DNA of 36,602 bases from an uncultured Treponema sp. (GCA_945868875.1 CAMBMW010000006.1:1-36602), one strand, 5' to 3'. Shown: positions 1 to 9,393, numbered from the stretch's first letter. Translations and numbers: made by a program. The notes: generated by a model not told the origin, from the sequence alone.

Positions 1-53
1 ACATTGTTTATTTCATCTTCCATAAAATCCTTTTTTTTGGTAAAATTAATTTT

Positions 54-1478
54 ATGGAAACTCGTAATATTTTTGAAAATTTGTCTTGTATCGATCACAG
101 ATACTCTTTGTCGGAAGCCGATGTTTTTGCTGGCCTTTCTAAATATATTTCAGAAGAAGCTTCTATTCGTTCTTGTGCAAAATGCGAAGCAGCTCTTGTA
201 AAGGCTCATTTGAAGCTTCGCGGAAAACTGACTGACCAGATTGCTGCTGAACTTGATTCTGTTGCAGAAAATATTGATCCTCAGGAAGTTTATACAGAAG
301 AAGAAAAAACAAAACACAATATTCGTGCTCTTGTAAACGTAATGAAAACAAAAGTTAATGCTGAAATTGGACCTTTCATTCATTTGGGTGCAACTTCTGT
401 TGATATTCTTGACACTGCTTTAAGCTGCCGCATGCGCGATGTTACTCAAAATGTTGTTCTTCCAGAACTAAAAAAACTTGAAAACTATCTTTGTGATATT
501 GCTGAACGCGAATCCAGCACTCCGCAAGTTGGTCGTACTCACGGTCAGCATGCTGTTCCTATTACTTTTGGCTGGTCAATTGCTGAATTTGTAAGCAGAC
601 TTGGAAAATCAATTCTCCGCATTGAAGAACTTTCAAATCAACTTGTAGGAAAACTTGCTGGTCCTGTTGGTTCGTACAATGGTCCAAGTATGATTGTAAA
701 AGATCCTGAAGAATTAGAAAGAATGTATACATCTTATCTGGGCTTGCAGCCAAGTGAATATTCTAATCAGCTTGTTGAACCTGAATATGTTCTTCGCCTT
801 TTGCTTGAGATGAATGTTGCTTTTGGAATTATTGCTAATCTTGCTGATGATTTGCGCAATCTCCAGCGTTCAGAGATTGGTGAAGTTTTTGAATATTTTG
901 CTTCTACACAAGTTGGTTCTTCAACTATGCCTCAAAAACGAAATCCATGGAATTCTGAACACGTTAAATCTTTGTGGAAAGCTATGTGTCCGCGTGTTAT
1001 TACTTTCTATATGGATCAGATTTCTGAACATCAGCGTGATTTGACAAACTCTGCAAGTCAGCGTTTTATTGCTGATTATGTTTCAGGTTTTACAATGGCT
1101 GTTGCACGCATGAATAGTGTTGTAAAAGGTTTGCAGGCTGATAAAGAAGGAATGGCAAAAAATCTTCAGGGAGCTGGCGGAAAAGTAAAAGGTGGTGTTC
1201 TTGCTGAACCTGCTTACATTTTGCTTGGCGAAGCTGGATATAATGATGGTCATGAGATTATCCGTAATATAACATTGGAAGCTGAAAAATCTGGTAAAAC
1301 TTTCTTTGAAGTTCTCAAAACTCACGAAAAAGAATTTGCAGATATTACTGCTCAACTTGAAAAACTTGGAATTGAAAATCCTGCAAATTTCTTTGAAAAT
1401 CCTGCAAATTATTGTGGTCTTGCTGCTGTTAAATCTAAAAGACTTGCACAAAAATATCGTGATTTGATGAAAAAATAA
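54..1478 (+). CDS. purB: adenylosuccinate lyase
   Basis: 474-aa ORF with the fumarase/aspartase superfamily signature GSSTMPQKRNPWNSE and VGRTHGQHAVPITFGW. Confidence 0.95.
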   Translation: METRNIFENLSCIDHRYSLSEADVFAGLSKYISEEASIRSCAKCEAALVKAHLKLRGKLTDQIAAELDSVAENIDPQEVYTEEEKTKHNIRALVNVMKTKVNAEIGPFIHLGATSVDILDTALSCRMRDVTQNVVLPELKKLENYLCDIAERESSTPQVGRTHGQHAVPITFGWSIAEFVSRLGKSILRIEELSNQLVGKLAGPVGSYNGPSMIVKDPEELERMYTSYLGLQPSEYSNQLVEPEYVLRLLLEMNVAFGIIANLADDLRNLQRSEIGEVFEYFASTQVGSSTMPQKRNPWNSEHVKSLWKAMCPRVITFYMDQISEHQRDLTNSASQRFIADYVSGFTMAVARMNSVVKGLQADKEGMAKNLQGAGGKVKGGVLAEPAYILLGEAGYNDGHEIIRNITLEAEKSGKTFFEVLKTHEKEFADITAQLEKLGIENPANFFENPANYCGLAAVKSKRLAQKYRDLMKK

Positions 1479-1496
1479 GTTTTCGATTGATGACTC

Positions 1497-1575
1497 CACA
1501 GCGCACCGAGCATGGAGCCACCGCCGCAGGCGGGTCCGTAGGACTGAGCGGCTAGCGAATGGCGTAACGCGACTT
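1497..1575. repeat. GC-rich intergenic block, candidate dispersed repeat
   Basis: Markedly GC-rich against an AT-rich background; contains hairpin CCGCC-GCA-GGCGG; no gene overlaps it convincingly. Confidence 0.4.
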
Positions 1576-1622
1576 GGAAGAAGAATTTTGCTGAAATCAT
1601 TAAAAAGCAGAAAATTTCTTCC
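1576..1622 (+). terminator. long imperfect inverted repeat, possible purB transcription end
   Basis: GGAAGAAGAATTTTGCT ... AGCAGAAAATTTCTTCC, downstream of purB. Confidence 0.4.
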
Positions 1623-1651
1623 ATGTTTTTGAATATTTAAATAGGAAGAAA

Positions 1652-2440
1652 ATGAACAATATTGGTTTTATTGGCATGGGAAATATGGCTCAAGCCATTG
1701 CGTCTGGTTTTTTGAAATCTGGCAAAATTAGTGGAAAAAATCTTTTTGCATATGCGCCAAATCAGGAAAAATTGCAGAAAAATGCTGAACTGATTGGTTT
1801 TTGTGCGGAAAAAAGTCTTGTGGATATGGTCAAAAAATGTGACACGTTGATTATCGGATGCAAACCGTATCAGATTGAAGGCGTGCTTGTCCAAATTGGC
1901 GAATTTCTGCCTGGTAAAGCGCTTGTTTCTGTTGCCGCTGGTTGGGTTCATTCTACTTTTTTTGAAATTCTTGGTGAAAAGGTTCGCATTCAGTGTATTA
2001 TGCCGAACACTCCTGCTATGGTTGGTGAAGGCGTGATGCTTTTTGAACAAAAAAATTCGCTTTTGCCGGATGAGCTTTCTGAATTGAAAGATTTGTTCAG
2101 TTCGCTGGGACTTGTGGAAATGCTTCCAACTGAGTTGATGGGAATTGGCGGTGCTGTAAGTGGCTGCGGTCCTGCATTTATGGATTTGATTATGGAAGCT
2201 TATGCTGATGCTGCTGTAAAATACGGCGTTTCGCGTGAAGTTGCTTACCGCATTGTTTCCCAGACTATGCTTGGAAGTGCAAAACTTCAGCAGGTTACTA
2301 AAAAGCATCCTGGTGTGTTAAAAGATGAAGTGTGTTCACCTCGAGGAACGACTATCCGCGGTGTAGATTCTCTTGAAAAAAACGGTGTTCGTGGAGCACT
2401 TATTTCGAGTATTGACGTGATTATGGATATGAAAAAGTAA
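1652..2440 (+). CDS. proC: pyrroline-5-carboxylate reductase
   Basis: N-terminal Rossmann motif IGFIGMGNMAQAIASG; P5CR signature region GGAVSGCGPAF...SPRGTTIRGVDSLE. Confidence 0.93.
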   Translation: MNNIGFIGMGNMAQAIASGFLKSGKISGKNLFAYAPNQEKLQKNAELIGFCAEKSLVDMVKKCDTLIIGCKPYQIEGVLVQIGEFLPGKALVSVAAGWVHSTFFEILGEKVRIQCIMPNTPAMVGEGVMLFEQKNSLLPDELSELKDLFSSLGLVEMLPTELMGIGGAVSGCGPAFMDLIMEAYADAAVKYGVSREVAYRIVSQTMLGSAKLQQVTKKHPGVLKDEVCSPRGTTIRGVDSLEKNGVRGALISSIDVIMDMKK

Positions 2441-2490
2441 TCGAATTGTGTTGAAGGTTTAAATTATTGCATAAAAAAAATCTTTATTGC

Positions 2491-2525
2491 GTCCGCACAG
2501 AAATAAATCTGGCGGACTTTTTTTA
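2491..2525 (+). terminator. Rho-independent terminator after proC
   Basis: GTCCGC ... GCGGAC stem followed by a T-run. Confidence 0.75.
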
Positions 2526-3440
2526 TTTGATTTCGTCGATTGCAAACGGTGTTGCCTGGTAAACGTAATAATTCAGCCAGTTTGAATAAAACAAATGGGC
2601 TGTTGCTCTCCAATAACTTGATGGCATTCTGTTTACGTTATTTGTGGGGAAATAGTTTTTTGGAAGCGGAACTTTCATTCCTTTTCCGATGTCGCGATAA
2701 TATTCTTCTGCCAAAGTTAAAGTGTCATATTCCAGGTGTCCTGTCATAAAAATTTCACGGTTGTCTTTTGATTTTATAATTGTAACGCCGGCTTCTGCAC
2801 TTTCTGCTAGAATTGTCAAATCAAAAACTTTTAGAACATCTTCTTTTTTGAGTGTTGTGTGACGGCTCTGAGGAATTGGAAAAGTGTCGTCAAAACCACG
2901 TAAAAGAGGTTCGCCTTCCACCGAACGTTCATTCATAAAAATGCCAGAAAGTTTTCTTTCAAGAGGATATTTTGGAATGCCATAATGATGATAAAGCCCT
3001 GCAAAACTTCCCCAGCAGACATAAAGTGTGGAAAAAACATTTTTTCTTGCATAATCCATAATCTGGCAAAGTTCTTCCCAATAGTCTACATCTTCAAAAG
3101 GAAGCTGTTCAACCGGCGCACCTGTAATTATCATTCCGTCGAATTTATGTTTAAAAACTTCGCTTGAAGGAATGTAAAACTTATCAAGGTAGGAATCATC
3201 TGTGTTTTTGCTCTGGTGATTTTCCATTCGCACAAGAGATATTTCAATCTGAAGCGGTGTATTTCCCAAAAGACGCAAAAGTTGTGTTTCTGTCACTTCT
3301 TTTGTGGGCATTAGATTTACAATTGCAATTTTTAGTGGACGAATATCTTGAGTGCTTGCCCGTTTTTCTGTCATCACAAAGATGTTTTCTTTTTCAAGAA
3401 TCGAGCAGGCTGGCAGTTCTGATTGAATTTTTATTGGCAT
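2523..3440 (-). CDS. metA: homoserine O-acyltransferase (MetA family)
   Basis: MPIKIQSELPA start, LKIAIVNLMPTKEVTETQLLRLLGNTPLQ, YVCWGSFAGLYHHYGI, TGHLEYD. Confidence 0.93.
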   Translation of the reverse strand: MPIKIQSELPACSILEKENIFVMTEKRASTQDIRPLKIAIVNLMPTKEVTETQLLRLLGNTPLQIEISLVRMENHQSKNTDDSYLDKFYIPSSEVFKHKFDGMIITGAPVEQLPFEDVDYWEELCQIMDYARKNVFSTLYVCWGSFAGLYHHYGIPKYPLERKLSGIFMNERSVEGEPLLRGFDDTFPIPQSRHTTLKKEDVLKVFDLTILAESAEAGVTIIKSKDNREIFMTGHLEYDTLTLAEEYYRDIGKGMKVPLPKNYFPTNNVNRMPSSYWRATAHLFYSNWLNYYVYQATPFAIDEIK

Positions 3441-3487
3441 GGTTGCATTGTAGCAGAAAAAAAGAAAATTTGCTATAATATTTTTTT

Positions 3488-4504
3488 ATGGATATTGTAA
3501 ATGACAGAAAATCGGCAATAAAAAAAATTAAGACTTTGCTTTTCGGAGCAAAAGGAACGCCAAAATCAAATTATGAAGCTTTTCGTGCAAAAATTGATGA
3601 TGAGTTTAAAACTGTTTTTTTGCCAAACGGAGTGGAATGTTCTGAAAATAATTACGGCGGAGTTCTTTGCGATGTTCTTGCGCCCGAGATTTATTCTTCC
3701 AACAGAGTGATGATTTACATTCACGGCGGTTCTTTTGTGGGAGGTTCACGTGAAGCTTATAGAAGTTTTTGTTCTTCCCTTGCAACAAAATGTTTTTGTC
3801 GTGTTGTAGTTCCTGAATATCGGCTTGCGCCAGAGTTTCCTTATCCTGCTGCAAACGAAGATTTGCAAAATGTTTTTAAAAATCTTTTTACTGAAGAACA
3901 GGTTGCATGTGCTCTAAATGCAGAAAAAGGAGCAAAGCCAAAGCTTCCTGAAATTTTGATTGCGGCAGATGGAAGTGCGGCTAGTATTGCGTGTTCCTTA
4001 ATTTTTAATCTCCGCGACCGCTACCGAAACTGTATAAAAAAAATTATTTTATTTTCACCCTGGCTTGATTTTTCTGATAATTCCATCATTTTGAGTTCCA
4101 AAAAAAAATCTGATGAATTGATTACACCTGAAATCATCAGAAAATGTCGTGATATTTACACTTATAAATCAAATGCTTCAAATCCTTTTGTTTCTCCTCT
4201 TCTGGCCAGTGAGGAAGATTTTAAGAATTTTCCATCAGTTTTCATTCAGATGGGTGCAAAAGAAGTTTTGCTTGAGGATGCGAAAACTTTTAAGGAAAAG
4301 CTTAATAGAGCAGGAACAGAATGTGAACTTGATATTTGGCCAGATATGATGTTTATGTTTCAACTGGCAGATGAATTTTTGCATGAATCACATCTTGCAG
4401 TTGATAAAATTGGCAGAATGGTAACTGGTGTAAACAGTGGTGATGAAACTTTGCAGATAGAAAACAAGCCAAAACTTGAAAAAAGTTTGTATTCGGAGGC
4501 ATAA
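3488..4504 (+). CDS. alpha/beta hydrolase fold protein, HSL/esterase-like (catalytic motifs degenerate)
   Basis: IHGGSFVGGS oxyanion motif and VVPEYRLAPEFPYPAA typical of the HSL family; nucleophile elbow reads ADGSAAS. Confidence 0.8.
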   Translation: MDIVNDRKSAIKKIKTLLFGAKGTPKSNYEAFRAKIDDEFKTVFLPNGVECSENNYGGVLCDVLAPEIYSSNRVMIYIHGGSFVGGSREAYRSFCSSLATKCFCRVVVPEYRLAPEFPYPAANEDLQNVFKNLFTEEQVACALNAEKGAKPKLPEILIAADGSAASIACSLIFNLRDRYRNCIKKIILFSPWLDFSDNSIILSSKKKSDELITPEIIRKCRDIYTYKSNASNPFVSPLLASEEDFKNFPSVFIQMGAKEVLLEDAKTFKEKLNRAGTECELDIWPDMMFMFQLADEFLHESHLAVDKIGRMVTGVNSGDETLQIENKPKLEKSLYSEA

Positions 4505-4505
4505 A

Positions 4506-5999
4506 ATGGAACTTTTATCTCCTGCAGGAAATGTTGAAAAACTGAAATATGCTTATGCTTATGGTGCAGACGCTGCTTACATCGGACTCAAAAAATTTTC
4601 TCTGCGTGTCAAAGCTGATAATTTTTATGATGACGAATATAAAAAGGTAATAGAACTTAAAAAAAAATATCCACAAAAGCGTCTTCATTGTGCGCTGAAT
4701 ATTTCTTTTCATGATGAAGAAATTGATTCGCTGAAAGAAAATCTTGATTATTTTAAACAATACCCTATCGATGCTTTTATTGTGCAAGATATCGGGATTG
4801 TCCCTCTTTTACAAAAAGAATTTCCTCACGCCCAGCTGCATCTTTCTACTCAGGCAAGTTGTGTAAATTCCGAAGCTGTGAAAATGTATCAGAAAATGGG
4901 ATTTAGTCGTGTTGTTTTAGGACGCGAGATTTCTATAAACCAGATAAAAAGAATAAAAGATTCTGTTCCTGATATGGAGATTGAAACTTTTGTTCACGGA
5001 GCGATGTGCATTGCTTATGCTGGACGATGTTTGATGAGTGCGTATCTTACAGGTCGCAGCGCTCAAAGCGGATTTTGCAGTCACACTTGCCGCTGGAATT
5101 TCAATCTTTCTACTGATAAAGTTTCTGTACCTGATAAAAAAATTCTGACGCTGAAAGAAGCAAAAGAGATTGCACAAAGTGGTACACTTCAGATTGAAGA
5201 AGAACAGCGTCCAGGTGAATATTTTCCGATTTTTGAAGGAGAAGATTTTACAGCCATTTTATCTTCCAAAGATTTAAGGATGATTGAACATCTTGATGAT
5301 TTGAAAAAAGCTGGCGTTGATTCTTTGAAAATCGAAGGGCGCATGAAAAGCATTTATTACGTTGCAATGGTTACTCGTGCGTATCGAAAAGCTTTGGATG
5401 CATTGGATGGAAAAATTTCTGTTCAGCAGGCAAAACCATTCATCGATGAACTAGAAAATGTAAGTCACCGCGAAAGTACGACAGGTTTCTACTATAATAA
5501 AGCAGATGCGGACAAAACAACGATTGGTGCCAGCGACAGTAAATATCAACTTGCTGCCCAGATTGGTGAGCAGGTGCAGGGACAGACCTTTGAGGATTTG
5601 TATAACGAAGGTCAAAAAAGATATTCAGACTTTTGCGAAAACCTTGAGAAAATGCATCCTGCAGCACGTGAAGCCCGCCTTAAAGATTTGGAAATTCATA
5701 CTGACCGAAAACTAATTCCTTTTGAAAAAAAAGACGGCTGGAAGATGTATTACTGTACTGCAATGAACATGATTAAAGCTTCAGACGAAATAGAACTTGT
5801 TTCGCCTGATTTTTGCTGCATCAAAGTTTCACCTTCCGATTTTGAAATCATAAGTTTGGAAACAGGATTAAAACTCAACTGGATTTGCGATGGTCATCCG
5901 GCTGTGATTTATCTGAATCAAAAGTTACCTGAGGGAACTCTTCTAAGAACAATTGATCCAGATTACGTTGAAGGAAAAATTCGCGACACTGGAAGGTAA
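4506..5999 (+). CDS. peptidase U32 family protein
   Basis: MELLSPAGNVEKLKYAYAYGADAAYIG start; TFVHGAMCIAYAGRCLMS and SLKIEGRMKS motifs; GGAGG SD just upstream of ATG 4506. Confidence 0.9.
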   Translation: MELLSPAGNVEKLKYAYAYGADAAYIGLKKFSLRVKADNFYDDEYKKVIELKKKYPQKRLHCALNISFHDEEIDSLKENLDYFKQYPIDAFIVQDIGIVPLLQKEFPHAQLHLSTQASCVNSEAVKMYQKMGFSRVVLGREISINQIKRIKDSVPDMEIETFVHGAMCIAYAGRCLMSAYLTGRSAQSGFCSHTCRWNFNLSTDKVSVPDKKILTLKEAKEIAQSGTLQIEEEQRPGEYFPIFEGEDFTAILSSKDLRMIEHLDDLKKAGVDSLKIEGRMKSIYYVAMVTRAYRKALDALDGKISVQQAKPFIDELENVSHRESTTGFYYNKADADKTTIGASDSKYQLAAQIGEQVQGQTFEDLYNEGQKRYSDFCENLEKMHPAAREARLKDLEIHTDRKLIPFEKKDGWKMYYCTAMNMIKASDEIELVSPDFCCIKVSPSDFEIISLETGLKLNWICDGHPAVIYLNQKLPEGTLLRTIDPDYVEGKIRDTGR

Positions 6000-6003
6000 T
6001 TCA

Positions 6004-7809
6004 TTATTCATCTCCTTTATCCCATTGCACTTCCACAACCCTTGCTCCTTTATTTGGAATGCGGTGATAAATCAAACAATCTGCTTTGTGAATTGTGACA
6101 CCTTTTGAACGTGTTACATAACCTACAATAAGATCGGGATAATGAGGATGACAGCACTGCGCCAGATTGTAAAGTACATTTTTATCGCCTTGTACGAGAA
6201 CTTTACAGTTTTTTACAATCTGCGGCTGATCTTCTTTTTTTCCAGCTTTAGGACGTCGTTTTTGAGGAAATTTTTGTTCATTATTGTGACTTTGAGTGGC
6301 TAGAATTTCGGCTTCCTTTTGGAGCGTAATTTTTTCACTGAAAGTCGGGTCATTTGTCATGAGCCATGAATGAATTTTCTGATGTGCTTTCGAAGTTTTT
6401 ACAAGTTTAAGCTGATTTTCCGTCGGATGAGCCTGAGGATTTGTGATGATTTCGATAATCTGTGTATTCGCAAGAGGTTTTGAAAGTGGAATTATTTTTC
6501 CGTCCGCTTTTGCCGCAATTATTTTTTCACCGATTGCCGAATGAATTGAGTATGCAAAATCTATTGCTGTGGCGCCTGCCGGCAGTTTTCTTACATCCCC
6601 TTTTGGCGTAAAAACATAAATTTCATCGCCTAAAAGTTCATTTTTGAGAGTATTGAAAGTTGCTTCATCAGTGAGAGAATTTTCTTTAAACTGCTGCAAT
6701 TTGTTGAAAATATCAAGTTTATCAGCTTCTACTAAATCGTGGTTTGTCCCCTTTTTATAAAGCCAGTGAGATGCAATTCCGTGTTCTGCCATGTTATGCA
6801 TTTCGTAAGTGCGGATTTGAATTTCAAGAGGTTTTCCTTCACAAATCACAGTCGTGTGCAATGACTGATAACCGTTTGATTTTGGCATTGCAATATAGTC
6901 TTTGAAACGTCCGTCCATAGGTTTCCACAAACCGTGAACAATTCCAACCAAAGTGTAACATTCTGCCTGAGTATTGCACAAAATTCGCAAAGCAAGTAAA
7001 TCATAAAGTTCACTGGCCTCTTTGTTACGTTTGCGCATTTTTTGATAAATCGAATAAAAATGTTTTGCGCGGCTTTTTATCGTCACAGAAATTCCCATTT
7101 TTTCTGCCGATTTATAAATGCTGTTAACAGCCTTTTCAAGATAAGCAGCTCTTTCTTCCTGCGATTGCGAAACAATTTCTTCTATCTGTTTATACACTTT
7201 TGGATTAGTGTATTTCAAACTCATGTCTTCAAATTCATTTTTTTCTTTCTGCATTCCAAGTCGGTCTGCAAGCGGTGCCCAAATTTCAATAACCGCTTCA
7301 GCCAGTGCATGCTGCTGTTCTTTTTCCAGACTTGAAATGTTTCTGATGCGGTCAAGTCTGTCAGAAAGTGTAAGCAAAATTACTCTTGGATCATCACACA
7401 TTGCAAAAAGCATTTTTCTGATGGCGTCAGATTCGTGAAGCGTTTTGGAATTCATAGGAAGTGTGATGATTTTGTTTGTCGTAATTAAAATTTTTGCTAC
7501 ATTTTCACCAAACTCCTGTTTTATCATTTCTGGAGAAACTTCAAATTTATGAATTGGATGCAAGATTCCAGCGACAATTGTATCTGCATCAAGTCTATTT
7601 GCCGCAAGAATATAAGCAACTCTCAAAGGATGAAAATAATAAGGTTTTCCACATGCGCGAACAATTTTTTCTGTCTTTGAAATGAGTAAATCCCATGCTT
7701 TAGTGATTTTTTGTCTGTCAGAATCTGAATAAGAATCGTTCGTTTTAAAAAAATCAGAAAGTAATTCGGCAGGAGTTTTGTCCATTGGTAAATCAAATTC
7801 GTTTCTCAT
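6004..7809 (-). CDS. RelA/SpoT family (p)ppGpp synthetase homolog with degenerate HD hydrolase motif; TGS domain present, ACT domain absent
   Basis: Synthetase region YDLLALRIL...GRFKDYIAMPKSNGYQSLHTTV; TGS region IYVFTPKGDVRKLPAGATAIDFAYSIHSAIG; HD region reads ILHPIHKFE. Confidence 0.93.
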   Translation of the reverse strand: MRNEFDLPMDKTPAELLSDFFKTNDSYSDSDRQKITKAWDLLISKTEKIVRACGKPYYFHPLRVAYILAANRLDADTIVAGILHPIHKFEVSPEMIKQEFGENVAKILITTNKIITLPMNSKTLHESDAIRKMLFAMCDDPRVILLTLSDRLDRIRNISSLEKEQQHALAEAVIEIWAPLADRLGMQKEKNEFEDMSLKYTNPKVYKQIEEIVSQSQEERAAYLEKAVNSIYKSAEKMGISVTIKSRAKHFYSIYQKMRKRNKEASELYDLLALRILCNTQAECYTLVGIVHGLWKPMDGRFKDYIAMPKSNGYQSLHTTVICEGKPLEIQIRTYEMHNMAEHGIASHWLYKKGTNHDLVEADKLDIFNKLQQFKENSLTDEATFNTLKNELLGDEIYVFTPKGDVRKLPAGATAIDFAYSIHSAIGEKIIAAKADGKIIPLSKPLANTQIIEIITNPQAHPTENQLKLVKTSKAHQKIHSWLMTNDPTFSEKITLQKEAEILATQSHNNEQKFPQKRRPKAGKKEDQPQIVKNCKVLVQGDKNVLYNLAQCCHPHYPDLIVGYVTRSKGVTIHKADCLIYHRIPNKGARVVEVQWDKGDE

Positions 7810-7862
7810 ATTTTCACCTTTCTTATTTATAACAATTTTTTCTATTAAATAACAGTTATTTT

Positions 7863-7892
7863 TTGAATTTTATTACAATTTTTTTGTATAAT
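7863..7892 (+). promoter_or_regulatory. candidate sigma-70 promoter of the efflux operon
   Basis: TTGAAT, 18 nt, TATAAT. Confidence 0.5.
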
Positions 7893-7932
7893 TAATAATA
7901 GCTCAAATGTGAGTTTTTTATTTTTATATTTT

Positions 7933-8026
7933 GGGTGGTATTTTAAGGTACAAACTGATTTTGTACCTGCATGCACCACTACTATTGCGGTGATTTAGCG
8001 AATGAGCTACATTCACCATCGCTATC
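7933..8026 (+). promoter_or_regulatory. structured 5' leader / operator-like palindromes upstream of the efflux operon
   Basis: AGGTACAAA-CTGAT-TTTGTACCT (7946-7968) enclosed by GTGGT/ACCAC; then overlapping GGTGA/TCACC and TAGCGA/TCGCTA pairings. Confidence 0.45.
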
Positions 8027-8047
8027 GTAAAAATTTTGGAGATATGA

Positions 8048-9355
8048 ATGAAAAAAAAAGTACATTTTGTTCGTGCCAGGCGGTCGTTTTTCTTTTCAGC
8101 ATTTTTGTTTTTTTGTGGATTTTGTTTTGCCCAACAAAAGGAAACAAGAATCATCACTGTAGATGACGCAGTTTCGCTTGCTTTAGAAAACAACATTTCC
8201 ATAAAAAGAAATCAAATCACGCTGGAAACTCTTGAACTAAAAAATAAATATTCATGGAACTCAGTAAGTCCTTCTATCAGTGCCTCTGCAAATTATAATC
8301 AGCCTCTTGGGAATGGGAAAAATGATAATTATTCGTTGAATGCTTCAGGCTCAGTTTCCATTCGTCTTTCACCTTCTGTTTACACTTCCATTCAGAGTGC
8401 AAAACTTAATTACGAAATGGGAAAAATTTCTTATGAGCAGGCAGTTAAATCTGTAGAATTGGAAGTGCGAAATGCTTTTTATCAGATGTTATATGCAAAA
8501 GAAAATCTTTCACTTTTGGAACGAAATCTTGAAACTGCAAAACAGCGCTATAATCTTAATCTCGAAAAATATCAAAAAGGTCAACTCTCCGAACTTGATT
8601 TACTTTCTGCCCAATATAGTTATGAAAGTTTGATTCCAAATATCGAAGCCTCACAAATAACAATGGAAAACAATATGTCAACTTTCAAGCAGTTGCTTGG
8701 ACTTAATCAAACTGAAAGTATTGAATTGTCAGGCAGCCTTGATGATTTTCTTTCTTCTTTTGATTTTACATTTTCTTTTGATATAAATGAAATTCCTTCT
8801 ATGAAAAATTTGAATTATCAAATTGAGAGTGCAAAAAATCAGCTTTTGGCAACGCGCTTTTCAGCTTATGGTCCAAGTTTAAGTTTCGGTTTTTCAGCAG
8901 GCAAAGATTTGAAAAACACTGATTCAGATTTTACGTTTTCATTGTCTGCAGGAGTTTCTGTTCCTCTTGACGGATTTTTGCCATGGTCAAGTGGAGCATT
9001 AAGCATTGCCAATCAGAAAGCAACTTTAGAAGATTTAAAACTTCAGCTTGAAAACCAGAAAACAACACTCGAAATCCAAATTCAAAATTCTACAAAAAAA
9101 ATCATGCAGGCTCAAAGTCAGCTTGAATTACTTGAAAAAAATGTTGACCTTGCCCAAAAAAAATATGATATGACACAAACAGCTTACTCTCACGGTTCAA
9201 AAGATTTTCTGACACTTCAAGATTCAGCAAATTCTTTATTAAACGCGAAAATTTCTCTTATGAGTCAAAAGATTACACTTTTAAATGCTGTTTTATCTTT
9301 GGAAAACACTTTGGGCATTCCTTTTGGAACTCTGATGGATTCAGAATCTAAATAA
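8048..9355 (+). CDS. TolC family outer membrane efflux protein
   Basis: Signal peptide, then ITVDDAVSLALENNISIKRNQ and repeated coiled-coil region LEKYQKGQLSELDLLSAQ. Confidence 0.9.
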   Translation: MKKKVHFVRARRSFFFSAFLFFCGFCFAQQKETRIITVDDAVSLALENNISIKRNQITLETLELKNKYSWNSVSPSISASANYNQPLGNGKNDNYSLNASGSVSIRLSPSVYTSIQSAKLNYEMGKISYEQAVKSVELEVRNAFYQMLYAKENLSLLERNLETAKQRYNLNLEKYQKGQLSELDLLSAQYSYESLIPNIEASQITMENNMSTFKQLLGLNQTESIELSGSLDDFLSSFDFTFSFDINEIPSMKNLNYQIESAKNQLLATRFSAYGPSLSFGFSAGKDLKNTDSDFTFSLSAGVSVPLDGFLPWSSGALSIANQKATLEDLKLQLENQKTTLEIQIQNSTKKIMQAQSQLELLEKNVDLAQKKYDMTQTAYSHGSKDFLTLQDSANSLLNAKISLMSQKITLLNAVLSLENTLGIPFGTLMDSESK

Positions 9356-9393
9356 ACTTGACAAATAAAATATTAATATATTGAGGGAAAACG

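Noticed and set aside
4-201. 65-aa ORF at the left edge
   Set aside because: Out-of-frame overlap with the clear purB start; low-complexity hydrophobic translation.
1083-2308. Minus-strand ORFs of 138, 71 and 223 aa opposite purB/proC
   Set aside because: Antisense shadows of well-supported plus-strand genes with Phe/Ser-rich translations.
7924-8202. 92-aa minus-strand ORF over the efflux leader
   Set aside because: Overlaps the start and signal peptide of the TolC gene antisense, shows no SD or recognisable domain, and the inverted repeats explain the sequence better.
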